The notes under the pieces: model-generated
What the model was told of the DNA's origin: nothing
Databases searched by the model: none
What the model saw: only the letters and a program-made list of their open reading frames with translations
In this document: piece by piece, positions 25,583 through 33,558 of the stretch
How the letters are laid out: every line of letters begins with the position of its first letter
Numbering within the stretch: the stretch's first letter is position 1
Made by a program: the position numbers and the translations under genes
Source: Rathayibacter rhapontici
Lineage (GTDB): Bacteria > Actinomycetota > Actinomycetes > Actinomycetales > Microbacteriaceae
DNA: 47,245 nucleotides
NCBI RefSeq assembly: GCF_001995175.1
Contig: NZ_MUKN01000031.1
Coordinates: 1 to 47,245, forward strand
Direction of reading: 5' to 3'

Positions 25583-26254
25583 TTACTGGTAGCGCTTGGG
25601 CGGCTGCGCGGTGCCGACGACCAACGTCAGATTGCCGCGTTGCACAGGGGTCTCCTGAACAGGCTCGCCCTCCCCTGGTTCCGGCAGGGTCGAGGCGACA
25701 GGAGTGAAGCCGTCCGGATCGTCCTCGTCCTCGACCTCGACGGGTCGGCCCTGCTCGTAAGTGTCGACGACCATGCCTTCCGGCACCTGGCGGTAGATCG
25801 TGCTCATGATGCGCTCGTACGGCTTCGCCTCGATCGAGACCTCGGACTTCGGCCCATGACCGGTCCGATCGAGGAGCAGCGCGATCGCGCGAAGCCGGTC
25901 CGGCGTAGCAGTGGTCGGGTCGAGCAGGATCACGCCAAGCTCTGCCAGAGCAGGGAGGACCAGCTCCTGCATGCGCTGCTGAGCCTTCGCCTTCACCACT
26001 GGCAGGTGGCCGCCATGCGAACGGCAGACCACGCCACCCTTGATCGCCTTCTTGCTGCAGGGCTCGCCGTTGCGCTTCTTGCTCCGACACTGAGCAGCTG
26101 GCAACAGATTCTTCTTGACGGCGGCAGGCGTGGAAGTGTCCTGGACGCCTCCATGTGCCTCACAGAACGTCGATCCGTGCACGGCGTTGCGGCCACACTG
26201 GTTCCCGAAGTTCGGGCGTCCAGGGGTGTTAGCGGTCCCTGCGCACTGAGCCAT
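25583..26254 (-). CDS. HGG zinc-module protein, terminase-small-subunit-like
   Basis: 223 residues from ATG 26254. Two similar metal modules are seen: C4-C20-C31-H34 followed by GG, and C56-C66-C77-H80 followed by GG. The last steps have identical spacing (Cys-x10-Cys-x2-His-Gly-Gly). The middle part (VLPALAELGVILLDPTTATP, then DRLRAIALLLDRTGHGPKSE) resembles the helical end of actinophage small terminases and HGG-type proteins that sit near them. It may recognise element DNA for packaging. It is the last gene of the capsid operon. The packaging role is inferred from resemblance and context. Confidence 0.6.
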   Translation of the reverse strand: MAQCAGTANTPGRPNFGNQCGRNAVHGSTFCEAHGGVQDTSTPAAVKKNLLPAAQCRSKKRNGEPCSKKAIKGGVVCRSHGGHLPVVKAKAQQRMQELVLPALAELGVILLDPTTATPDRLRAIALLLDRTGHGPKSEVSIEAKPYERIMSTIYRQVPEGMVVDTYEQGRPVEVEDEDDPDGFTPVASTLPEPGEGEPVQETPVQRGNLTLVVGTAQPPKRYQ

Positions 26255-26256
26255 GA

Positions 26257-26751
26257 TCAACCACCGACGCGCGTGATCTGACGGAACAGCGGCGATGTCA
26301 CGTGGCAGCGCTCGCACCACTCGAACTGTACGATCGCGCGATCGAAGACGACACGGAAAACGATCTCGATGCCGTCGACCCAGGAACTGGACGCGCCCTC
26401 GCACCGATGGCAGACGCGGGCGACTGGCAGGGTCGGAACGACCCCGTTCAGCACTTCGTAGACGGGTGACAGCGAGGCAGGGACGTTGCCGACCGCGGGC
26501 AGGTAGCGCGCGTTGCTCGGAACGATCGACGGCATGAGAGTCAGCGCGTCGTCGTGCTTGTCGAGGACAGCGACTGCCTCGTCCACGCACTTCTTGATGT
26601 AGCTGTCCTCCAGCAAAGCGTGATTCCCGTCGCCGAGGTCGTGGGCGCGGGTAACCGCATCGGCCCTCATATCCACGAAAGGGTCACGGACAGAATCGAT
26701 GTAGCGGTGGAGCTCCTGCGGAGTCATGTTCAGCATGTCGGAGGTGTTCAT
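26257..26751 (-). CDS. Unknown protein between capsid and terminase-like genes
   Basis: 164 residues from ATG 26751. The N-terminal 75 residues look helical (MLNMTPQELHRYIDSVRDPF and on). The C-terminal part has two CxxC pairs, C114/C117 and C146/C149, the last in FEWCERCH, forming a likely zinc ribbon. The stop lies two bases before the start of the terminase-small-like gene. Possible roles are scaffold, size determination or head completion, but nothing in the sequence decides this. Confidence 0.65.
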   Translation of the reverse strand: MNTSDMLNMTPQELHRYIDSVRDPFVDMRADAVTRAHDLGDGNHALLEDSYIKKCVDEAVAVLDKHDDALTLMPSIVPSNARYLPAVGNVPASLSPVYEVLNGVVPTLPVARVCHRCEGASSSWVDGIEIVFRVVFDRAIVQFEWCERCHVTSPLFRQITRVGG

Positions 26752-26844
26752 GGCGGGCGAGCCTTCCTGTGGGCGTGGGTTGGGCGGGCTGTGGGGGAAG
26801 ACCTGCGGCACGGCGCCCGCCCGAGAACCGTGCCGCAGGTGGTC

Positions 26845-27936
26845 TTAGATCGACGGACTCGTGTAGGTCGTCCCGGCGGTCACCTGCATGACTGCGGCGG
26901 CTCCTCGGTGACGGACTGCGACGCCGAAGCCGTTCGAGTACGTCGCGTCGATGAGCGGGTAGCGAGCGTTCGTGCCGGGGATGAGTCGCAGACCCTGGTA
27001 GCCAGCGCGGGCGTGCTGCCGGAACGAGAGCGGGTTGCGCTCCGAGTTGGGTCCAGAGGTCGCGATCGCGATCACGTAGCCGGCCGGGACGTAGTAGTCC
27101 TCGACGATCAGCGCGTGCCCGTACTGACCGATCACGGTCAGCCCATTGAAGTCGCTACCCGGTCGCGTGCCGACGAGGTTCTCGGTCGTGAGGTAGGGCG
27201 CGCCTCCCTCGGAGGGGATGAAGTCGAACGGCGACGATGCCCCGATGCGCAGGCCGCGGATTGCTTCGCCCTGGTCCGGGTGGACGAGGATGACAACTCG
27301 CTCGGTCGAACCGAGGCCGTACCCGTGGTGCGTGATGTGGCGAGTGAGGTCAGCGAGGTCCTGACCATCGATCTGCGCGGACTGCGAGGTCAGGTAGTGG
27401 TTGTGGCCCGCTGCGAACGCCTGGCCCGCGAAGGGCGGCGGTGCCGAGTCAGTGGAGCCATCCCAGAGTCCGTAGATCGTCGCGCCGACATCGTTCACCG
27501 GACGCGAGCCGAGGACGGTCTGCGTGAGGAGCGCGCGCTGCGTGTTCTTGAAGATGTTGAGGTCGTTGGCGGCGAGCTGCGCGTTGTGCTGAGCGACGAC
27601 TTCCTCTGAGGTGGCGTCACGGAGCCAGCCGTCGGTGTATCGCGTCGAGCTGTCATACCAGCTGAGCGGCGTACCGATGATCAGCGGCGACAGGTCAGCA
27701 CGCAGAGACTTGGGCACGCCGAACTCCGACGCGACCTCGAACTCGTCGTTGACGATCGTCTGGAGGACGGGGCGAGCGGCCTCGGTGGTGTTGAAGCTGG
27801 CGATCTGCGAGAGTGCCGTCCGACGACGGTTGACCTCGGCGTTGGCGGCGACCATGTCGCTGTAGAGCGAGTTCAGGTCGACGCCGTCGATGGTGGTCGT
27901 GAGGTGGTCACCTCGAGTGAAAATTCCGCGGGCCAT
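26845..27936 (-). CDS. Phage major capsid protein, HK97-fold type
   Basis: 363 residues from ATG 27936, which follows GGAGG by seven bases. The N-terminal FTRGDHLTTTIDGVDLNSLY, central EFGVPKSLRADLSP and HNHYLTSQSAQIDGQDL, then HHGYGLG, DFIPSEGGAPYL and C-terminal RHRGAAAVMQVTAGTTYTSP match the layout of a capsid family known from actinobacterial phages. No protease or scaffold domain is fused. It is the gene nearest attR. It is complete, with no frame damage, suggesting it is under selection. An encapsulin role is less likely because no cargo enzyme gene is near. Confidence 0.85.
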   Translation of the reverse strand: MARGIFTRGDHLTTTIDGVDLNSLYSDMVAANAEVNRRRTALSQIASFNTTEAARPVLQTIVNDEFEVASEFGVPKSLRADLSPLIIGTPLSWYDSSTRYTDGWLRDATSEEVVAQHNAQLAANDLNIFKNTQRALLTQTVLGSRPVNDVGATIYGLWDGSTDSAPPPFAGQAFAAGHNHYLTSQSAQIDGQDLADLTRHITHHGYGLGSTERVVILVHPDQGEAIRGLRIGASSPFDFIPSEGGAPYLTTENLVGTRPGSDFNGLTVIGQYGHALIVEDYYVPAGYVIAIATSGPNSERNPLSFRQHARAGYQGLRLIPGTNARYPLIDATYSNGFGVAVRHRGAAAVMQVTAGTTYTSPSI

Positions 27937-28112
27937 GATGGCACCTCCAGGTAGAAGACGATTCAGTGCGATGGGATCGCCACTGGCGTCCACTCCCAGG
28001 TCTGCTCCGGTGGGTCCTGCGACTGAGGACGCGCTACTCGTGCTTGCCTGGCTCGCGACTGAACCTCTGGTTCGGCCGTCTTGACGATCGTACGCCACGG
28101 AAGCCAAACGCG

Positions 28113-28139
28113 CGACGTTATCTGAGCTACCTTGCCTCG
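28113..28139. other. attR (element arm plus core)
   Basis: The arm CGACGTTATCTGAG (28113-28126) lies seven bases from the core GCCTCG (28134-28139), which continues directly into comM. The arm is the exact complement of the attL arm. The insertion also brings a TAG stop that ends the 5' comM fragment after LFLDEAR. Confidence 0.9.
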
Positions 28140-29062
28140 TCGAGGAAGAGGACGCCGCGGGTGGCGCGGGCGACGGCGCCCGGGCGGATGCGTCCGCTGC
28201 CGCCTCCGACGATCGCGGCGGCCGAGGCGGAGTGGTGCGGGCTCTCGAACGGCGGGCGGCGCACCAGACTGCCTCCGGTGGGCGTGCCGACGAGGGAGCG
28301 CATGCACGTGGCCTCCAACGCGGCGTCGTCGTCGAGGTCGGGGAGGATGCCCGGGAGCCGGGTCGCGAGCATCGTCTTGCCCGCGCCGGGCGGACCCAGG
28401 AGGAACACGTGGTGACCGCCTGCAGCCGCCGCGATCATCGCCTCCGCCGCCTCCTCGTTGCCGATCACGTCGGCGAAGTCCAGGCGCGATACCGGCTCGA
28501 CCGGGACCTGACCCTGCGCGGCGGGTGCGGGCAGGACCGGGACCTCCCACTCCGCCCCGTGCCAGACGGCCGCAGCAGCCAGCGACGAGACGGCGATGAT
28601 CTCGACGCCGTCGACGAGCTCCGCCTCGGCGCGGTCCTCGAGCGGCACCATGACGCGGCGACGGCCCGCGCGCGCCGCGGCGAGCACCGCGGGCAGCACT
28701 CCCGGAACGGAACGGAGCCGCCCGTCCAGGCCTAGCTCGCCGACGTGCACCACGGATGCGACGGACTCGCCGTTCACCTCGCCCAGCGCCGCCAGCGCGG
28801 CCAGGCCGATCGCGAGATCGAACGCGGAACCGTGCTTGGGCATCGCGGCGGGTGAGAGGTTCACCGTGATCTTGTACTCCGAGATCACGCTGCCCGAGTT
28901 GATCGCCGCCGAGCGCACCCGCTCCTTCGCCTGCGACAGCGCCGCATCCGGCAGCCCGATGATGCCGATGGCGGGAGTGCCGTCGGAGGAGTGCGCCTCC
29001 ACTCCGACCACTGCGCCCGTGAACCCGACCAGGCCCACCGCGGACGTGCGACCCATGCCCAT
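28127..29062 (-). pseudogene. comM: comM (Mg-chelatase-like ATPase), 5' part
   Basis: It starts MGMGRTSAVGLVGFTG at 29062, overlapping the yraN stop by one base. The N-terminal Lon-like S5 domain is complete, followed by the Walker A LGPPGAGKTMLATRLP. The frame reaches the Walker B region LFLDEA, where the element begins, and stops two codons later within attR. The AAA+ core is therefore cut between Walker B and the sensor region, so this 311-residue product cannot hydrolyse ATP normally. It is a partner of the fragment at 15412-16024. Confidence 0.95.
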
Positions 29063-29430
29063 CACGCCACCGCCCGGAAGTGCCGCACCTGCACAGGAAC
29101 CCCGTCCGGCGCGATGATCCCCACCGCGTCGATCCGCAGATGCCGAGCCCGCTGATCGTGCTCCCGCGCCCACGCGTACGCCAACCGCCGCAACCGCTGC
29201 GCCTTCGCCCGCGTGATCGCCTCGATCGGCATCCCGAACCGTGCGGAGGACCGCGTCTTCACCTCCACCACTACGAGCGCCGCGCCCTCACGGGCCACGA
29301 TGTCGAGCTCGCCCTCCCGCACCCGCCAGTTGCGGTCCAGGAGCTCGAAGCCCTTCGCCCGCAGATGCGCCGCAGCGATCTCCTCGCCCCGCCGACCCAA
29401 CTCGTCCTTGTCCATCAAGACCTCCCGCAC
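29062..29430 (-). CDS. yraN: UPF0102 endonuclease-fold protein YraN
   Basis: 122 residues. The RecB/Holliday-resolvase-like nuclease motif is visible: GRRGEEIAAAHL, then ELDIVAREGAALVVVEVKTR with the Asp and Glu-x-Lys metal and catalytic residues, and a C-terminal RIDAVGI. The family is almost always found next to comM, dprA and rnhB, as here. Its exact role is not settled; recombination or DNA repair is likely. The stop overlaps the comM start. Confidence 0.9.
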   Translation of the reverse strand: MREVLMDKDELGRRGEEIAAAHLRAKGFELLDRNWRVREGELDIVAREGAALVVVEVKTRSSARFGMPIEAITRAKAQRLRRLAYAWAREHDQRARHLRIDAVGIIAPDGVPVQVRHFRAVA

Positions 29431-29531
29431 GAAGAGTTGCGGAGGAGGGCTGTGCGCGGGACGGCGGAGGGTGGATCTCGGGAGAGAGCGTTGGCGGAGG
29501 GGCTGTGGAGGGGGCAGCTCGAGGGGAGGTG

Positions 29532-29570
29532 GGTCTCGATACGCCGCCGGGGGCGGCTACTCGACCAGCA
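29532..29570. repeat. REP-like palindromic element
   Basis: GGTCTCGATACG, then an inner GCCGCCGGGGGCGGC hairpin, then CTACTCGACCAGC. The same outer words recur at 40734-40827. It lies in the 200-bp gap between yraN and the DUF2469 gene; nothing else is seen in that gap. Confidence 0.7.
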
Positions 29571-29628
29571 AGAGGGGGGTGCACCGCGCGCAGAAGGCAG
29601 CCTGCCGCAGCAGAACGAGCGCGGAGCG

Positions 29629-29952
29629 CTACTCGTCGAGGGCGAGTTCCTTGGGGAGCTCGAACTCCTTGCGGGAGAGCTCCTCGACGTTGACGTCCTT
29701 GAAGGTCAGCACGCGGACCGACTTCACGAAGCGGTCGGAGCGGTAGACGTCCCAGACCCACACGTCGCGCATGGTCAGCTCGAAGTAGAAGTCGTGCTCG
29801 GTGTCGCGGCGCACGAGGTCGACCTCGTTCGCGAGGTAGAAGCGGCGCTCGGTCTCGACGACGTACGAGAACTGCGAGACGACATCGCGGTACTCCCGGT
29901 ACAGTGCCAGCTCGACCTCGCGGTCGTAGTCCTCGAATTCGTCCTCATCCAT
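29629..29952 (-). CDS. DUF2469 family protein
   Basis: 107 residues, acidic, beginning MDEDEFEDYDREVELALYRE and containing FSYVVETERRFYLAN and VWVWDVYRSDRFVKSVRV. This matches the actinobacteria-specific DUF2469 family in length and sequence. The family always lies next to rnhB and yraN. Function unknown. Confidence 0.93.
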   Translation of the reverse strand: MDEDEFEDYDREVELALYREYRDVVSQFSYVVETERRFYLANEVDLVRRDTEHDFYFELTMRDVWVWDVYRSDRFVKSVRVLTFKDVNVEELSRKEFELPKELALDE

Positions 29953-29964
29953 CGTCCGTCAATC

Positions 29965-30669
29965 CTACGCGGGTGCGGGAGCGCCGGACGCCGCGGGCGC
30001 CTCGACGGCGACGGCCTCGCGCGGCTTCGACAACCACGTGACGCGGTGCAGCGGGGACGGACCTACGCGGTCCAGGCCCGCCCAGTGCGCGGCGCTGCCG
30101 TAGCCCTTGTTGCTGTCCCAGGCGTAGTCGGCGAACTCGTCGTGGTGGCGCACCATCTGGCCGTCGCGGCCGACCTTCGCCAGCACGGAGGCGGCCGAGA
30201 CGGACGCGCAGTCGCGGTCGGCCTTGATGCGGGTGACGATGGTCAGCTCGGCCGCCCACTCCCCCAGCGCCGGCGTCAGCCAGTCGTGCTTGCCGTCGAG
30301 CAGCACCACCGATGTCGCCAGGTCGACGCCCTGGTCGACGAGGCGCTCGATGCCGCGCGATGCGGCTCGGCCGAGGCCGGCGATGATCCCGGAGTCGTCG
30401 ATCTCGTCCGCGGAGGACTCGCCGATCGCCCATCCGGAGACCCACTTCACCACGCCGGGCAGCAGGGCCTCGCGACGGGCCGGAGCCAGCAGCTTGGAGT
30501 CGCGCAGCCCCTCCGGGAAGCGGCCGCAGCGGCGGGCGATCGAGACGACTCCGACCGAGACGGGGCCTGCGATCGCTCCGCGGCCCACCTCGTCGCAGCC
30601 GATGATGCTCTCGTAGCCCTGGCGGAAGAGGCGCCGCTCCATCGACAGGGTCGGTTCGGCGACGGCCAT
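29965..30669 (-). CDS. rnhB: Ribonuclease HII
   Basis: 234 residues. IIGCDEVGRGAIAGPVSVG near residue 22 carries the first catalytic Asp-Glu pair, DSKLL (as RDSKLLAP) the next region, and SVSAASVLAKVGRD the later motif. The enzyme removes ribonucleotides from DNA and RNA primers. It begins directly at the lepB stop and ends 12 bases before the DUF2469 start. Confidence 0.95.
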   Translation of the reverse strand: MAVAEPTLSMERRLFRQGYESIIGCDEVGRGAIAGPVSVGVVSIARRCGRFPEGLRDSKLLAPARREALLPGVVKWVSGWAIGESSADEIDDSGIIAGLGRAASRGIERLVDQGVDLATSVVLLDGKHDWLTPALGEWAAELTIVTRIKADRDCASVSAASVLAKVGRDGQMVRHHDEFADYAWDSNKGYGSAAHWAGLDRVGPSPLHRVTWLSKPREAVAVEAPAASGAPAPA

Positions 30670-31485
30670 CTAGCCCTGCCCGGCCTCGGAGGAGGACTCG
30701 GAGGACTCCGAGGACTCCGACGTGTCCTTCTCGACCCCGCGGAACACGGCCGGGTAGTCGTCGAGCCATGCCCACTGCTCCACCGGCCAGGTCACCAGGA
30801 CCGCCCGGCCGACGACGTTGTCGATCGGGACGAAGCCGTTGCCGGGCTTGTCGGTGTTGTAGCGGGAGTCGGCCGAGTTGTACCGGTTGTCGCCCATGAC
30901 CCAGAGCGATCCCTCGGGCACGGTCACGTCGAACGGAGTCGCCGAGACGGCCTGGACCCCGTCGGGGAGCTTCACGTAGGGCTCGTCGATCGGATTGCCG
31001 TTGACCTCGACCTGGCCGAGCGGGGTGCAGCAGGTGATGCGGTCCCCGGGGAGGCCGATGACGCGCTTGATCAGGTGGTCGTTGCTGTCGGGAGCCGTGA
31101 GCCCCACGATCGCGAGCGCGGAATCGACGGCGGCCTGGAACGGCGGCACGTCCGGCTCGGTGCTCGGCGAGAGCCATCCGCCCGGGTCGCGGAAGACGAC
31201 GACGTCGCCCCGCGAGATCGGGACCAGATCGGGTACGAGCTCGTTGACGAGGATGCGGTCGTTCTCGACCAGCGTCTGCTCCATCGACGACGACGGGATG
31301 TAGAACGAGCGGATCAGGAACGTCTTCACCAGGAACGAGACCAGCACCGCGACGACGAAGATGATCAGCACGTCGCGGAGGAAGAGGAGCAGTCCGCGGC
31401 GCCTGCGGGGCCGCTCCGGCTCAGCCGAGTGACGGGCGTGCTCACCGTCGCCCTCGAGCCGGACCGGGGCCGTGCTGTCTGTCAT
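30670..31485 (-). CDS. lepB: Signal peptidase I
   Basis: 271 residues. One N-terminal membrane helix at about 32-54 anchors it. FYIPSSSMEQTL holds the catalytic Ser, DHLIKRVIGLPGD the general-base Lys, and WVMGDNRYNSADSR the final box. The C-terminus ends in a low-complexity Ser/Glu tail encoded by ggactccga-like repeats. It removes signal peptides from exported proteins at the outer face of the membrane. Confidence 0.95.
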   Translation of the reverse strand: MTDSTAPVRLEGDGEHARHSAEPERPRRRRGLLLFLRDVLIIFVVAVLVSFLVKTFLIRSFYIPSSSMEQTLVENDRILVNELVPDLVPISRGDVVVFRDPGGWLSPSTEPDVPPFQAAVDSALAIVGLTAPDSNDHLIKRVIGLPGDRITCCTPLGQVEVNGNPIDEPYVKLPDGVQAVSATPFDVTVPEGSLWVMGDNRYNSADSRYNTDKPGNGFVPIDNVVGRAVLVTWPVEQWAWLDDYPAVFRGVEKDTSESSESSESSSEAGQG

Positions 31486-31573
31486 CGCGTGCCGTCGCCC
31501 CTAGCTGTGGATCATCCGGGACCGAGCATCACCGGGCCGGGATCACCGGCAGGACCGGCCCCCGGAAAGGGTC

Positions 31574-31606
31574 GAACCCCGGTCCATCATAAGTGGACCG
31601 GGGTTC
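31574..31606 (-). terminator. Hairpin terminator after rplS
   Basis: A perfect 13-bp stem (GAACCCCGGTCCA and complement) with loop TCATAAG lies 30 bases past the rplS stop and before lepB. Confidence 0.85.
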
Positions 31607-31635
31607 GGGGAGAGTGTGCGGAGACCCGCTGGGGG

Positions 31636-31977
31636 TCAGCGCTTCTCCTTGATCTTGGCCTTCTTGCCGCGGAGGCTTCGCAGGTAGTAGAGCTTCGCGC
31701 GACGCACGTCTCCGCGGGTGACGACCTCGATGTGGTCGATCACCGGGGAGTGCACCGGGAAGGTGCGCTCGACGCCGACCTGGAAGCTGACCTTGCGGAC
31801 GGTGAAGGTCTCGCGGACGCCCTCGTTGGAGCGGCCGATGACGACGCCCTGGAAGACCTGGACGCGCGAGCGGGTTCCCTCGACGATGTTGACGTGGACC
31901 TTGACGGTGTCGCCCGCACGGAAGTCGGGGATGTCGGTCCGGAGTGACGCCGCATCGACGTTATCGAGGATGTGCAT
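31636..31977 (-). CDS. rplS: 50S ribosomal protein L19
   Basis: 113 residues with the L19 core: [46 protein letters not shown] and the basic end [19 protein letters not shown]. It lies at the 30S-50S interface. It is monocistronic by the look of its own terminator. Confidence 0.97.
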   Translation of the reverse strand: MHILDNVDAASLRTDIPDFRAGDTVKVHVNIVEGTRSRVQVFQGVVIGRSNEGVRETFTVRKVSFQVGVERTFPVHSPVIDHIEVVTRGDVRRAKLYYLRSLRGKKAKIKEKR

Positions 31978-32166
31978 GTTCTATCGCTCTCCGTGCCCGC
32001 CACAGGTCGAGCACCGTTTCGTGGGTGGGAAGTCGGTGCGCGCCCCGCGTCGTAACGGCTCCCCTGTGGCAGAGCCTGCGCGAGGCACAAGCGCTTATTC
32101 TGTCACGGCGCGTCGATCCACGTCAAAGCGGGGCGTGCCGGGCTCGGAGCGGAGGTGCCGCACCGC

Positions 32167-32667
32167 TCAGAGGATCAGCGTCTGCCCGTCCTGCGGTCGC
32201 TCCGGATCGAAGCCCTCCCCCGCCACGGGCCGCTGCCCGCCCTGCGCCGGTCCGCCCCCGGTCTGCACCGCCGAGGCCTCGGCGAACGCGATCAGCGTCG
32301 CGCGCGCGTCGTGGAAGAACCGCCAGACGGAGTGCCCGAGCGCCACGACTCCGAGGAGCACGGAGAGCAGACCGAGTGCCCACGCGCCCGGCGGGAAGAA
32401 GCCGAGCGCGATCAGCGACGCGTGCCAGGCACCCAGAGCGGCGACATCGCCCCACGCCGGGGTGCGCGTCGGCCGCACAGTCACCCGAAACGCCACGATG
32501 CTCGCCACGACGGCGAGGCTGAGCGCCAGAATGGGGAGGGCGATGACGAGACCGAGGACGGTCCACCCGCTCGATCCCCCGAAGAGTCCGTACCCCAGGA
32601 GGATCCACAGGGGCAGGACGATCGCCGCCGGATACTGCCAGGAACCGAAAGCCCGTCGCGTGCGCAT
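32167..32667 (-). CDS. Small multi-helix membrane protein
   Basis: 166 residues from ATG 32667. Hydrophobic segments lie at about 11-27, 32-58, 72-90 and 92-112, then comes a polar Gly/Pro-rich C-terminus. It diverges from map. I do not recognise a family. Neighbouring core genes give no clue to its role. Confidence 0.7.
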   Translation of the reverse strand: MRTRRAFGSWQYPAAIVLPLWILLGYGLFGGSSGWTVLGLVIALPILALSLAVVASIVAFRVTVRPTRTPAWGDVAALGAWHASLIALGFFPPGAWALGLLSVLLGVVALGHSVWRFFHDARATLIAFAEASAVQTGGGPAQGGQRPVAGEGFDPERPQDGQTLIL

Positions 32668-32725
32668 GCACCGACCGTACCCACCACCGCTGAGCAACGC
32701 CTCAGCGACCCCCGAGAGGATCAGG

Positions 32726-33492
32726 ATGATCGAGCTGCGCACGCCCGCCGAGATCGAGGAGATGCGACCCGCCGGCCGCTTCGTGGCCGAGGTCCTGCAG
32801 GCCACCGTCGCCGCCGCCGGAGTGGGCGTGAACCTGCTCGAGCTCGACCGCCTCGCCCACGACATGATCCGCGAGGCGGGTGCCGAGTCCTGCTACATCG
32901 ACTACCACCCCTCCTTCGGCGCGAGCCCGTTCGGCAAGGTGCTCTGCACCTCCGTCAACGACGCCGTGCTGCACGGGCTGCCGTTCGACTACCGCCTGCG
33001 GGACGGCGACCTGCTGACGCTCGACTTCGCGGCGTCCGTGAACGGCTGGGTCTCCGACTCCGCGATCAGCGTCGTCGTCGGCACGCCGCGCGACGAGGAC
33101 CTGGCCCTCATCGACACCACCACCCGCGCGCTCGAGGCCGGCATCGCCGCCGCGAAGCCGGGCGGGAAGATCGGCGACATCTCGGCCGCGATCGCCGCCG
33201 TCGCCCGCGCCGAGGGGCTGAGCATCAACACCGACTTCGGCGGCCACGGCGTCGGGCGCACGATGCACGGCGACCCCCACGTGCCGAACGACGGGCGCGC
33301 CGGGCGCGGCTACCCGCTCCGGCCGGGTCTGGTCGTGGCGATCGAGCCTGGTTCCTGCAGACCACCGACGAGATCTTCACCGACAAGGACGGCTGGACCC
33401 TCCGCAGCCGCGACGGCTCGCGCGGCGCGCACATGGAGCACACGATCGCGATCACCGAGACCGGGGTGCTCGTCCTCACCGCTCGGGACTGA
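32726..33492 (+). CDS. map: Type I methionine aminopeptidase, one base lost
   Basis: The frame starts MIELRTPAEIEEMRPAGRF and shows metal ligands in LLTLDFAASVNGWVSDSA (two Asp) and GHGVGRTMHGDPHVPN (His). It breaks after VVAIEPG near 33346-33349. Adding one C there restores FLQTTDEIFTDKDGWTLRSR and the final HMEHTIAITE with the Glu ligand, 255 residues in all. It removes the initiator Met. The enzyme is normally essential, so I take the break as a sequence error. No other full copy is visible in the window. Confidence 0.88.
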
Positions 33493-33533
33493 CACGGGGC
33501 AGACCGGGCGCCGCCGCTGCACTGGACAGCAGC

Positions 33534-33546
33534 ACTATCGGATAGT
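33534..33546. promoter_or_regulatory. Palindrome upstream of the MerR gene
   Basis: ACTATC and GATAGT are perfect 6-bp inverted arms around a single G, 13 bases before the MerR start codon. It is a candidate operator for autoregulation, though it may overlap the ribosome-binding region. Confidence 0.5.
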
Positions 33547-33558
33547 CATACTCTCCAT

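Larger units (their letters stand above)
16019..28139. mobile_element. 12.1-kb integrated satellite-like element inserted in comM
   Basis: The boundaries are fixed by the 6-bp core GCCTCG at both ends and by 14-bp inverted arms just inside it. The element carries a large serine integrase next to attL, a Rex-like pair, a small serine recombinase, an iteron cluster, a RepA-like ATPase, a primase-polymerase, an HTH regulator, a terminase-small-like protein and a major capsid protein. Portal, large terminase, protease and tail genes are missing, so it cannot be a complete prophage. The most economical reading is a phage satellite or virion-hijacking island. A remnant prophage is possible but less likely, because the replication operon, integrase and att sites are all intact. 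Confidence 0.9.

Noticed and set aside
25464..26090. Long minus-strand frame overlapping the terminase-small-like gene
   Set aside because: It has Arg/Gly/Ala shadow composition; the overlapping frame has the conserved Cys/His modules and a good start.
26845..27936. Encapsulin nanocompartment instead of phage capsid
   Set aside because: No cargo enzyme is adjacent, the sequence layout fits an actinophage capsid family, and the gene is inside an element with a terminase-like gene.
27937..28107. Upstream extension of the capsid frame to 28107
   Set aside because: The GGAGG before 27936 marks the start, and the extension is Ser/Ala/Arg sequence without support.
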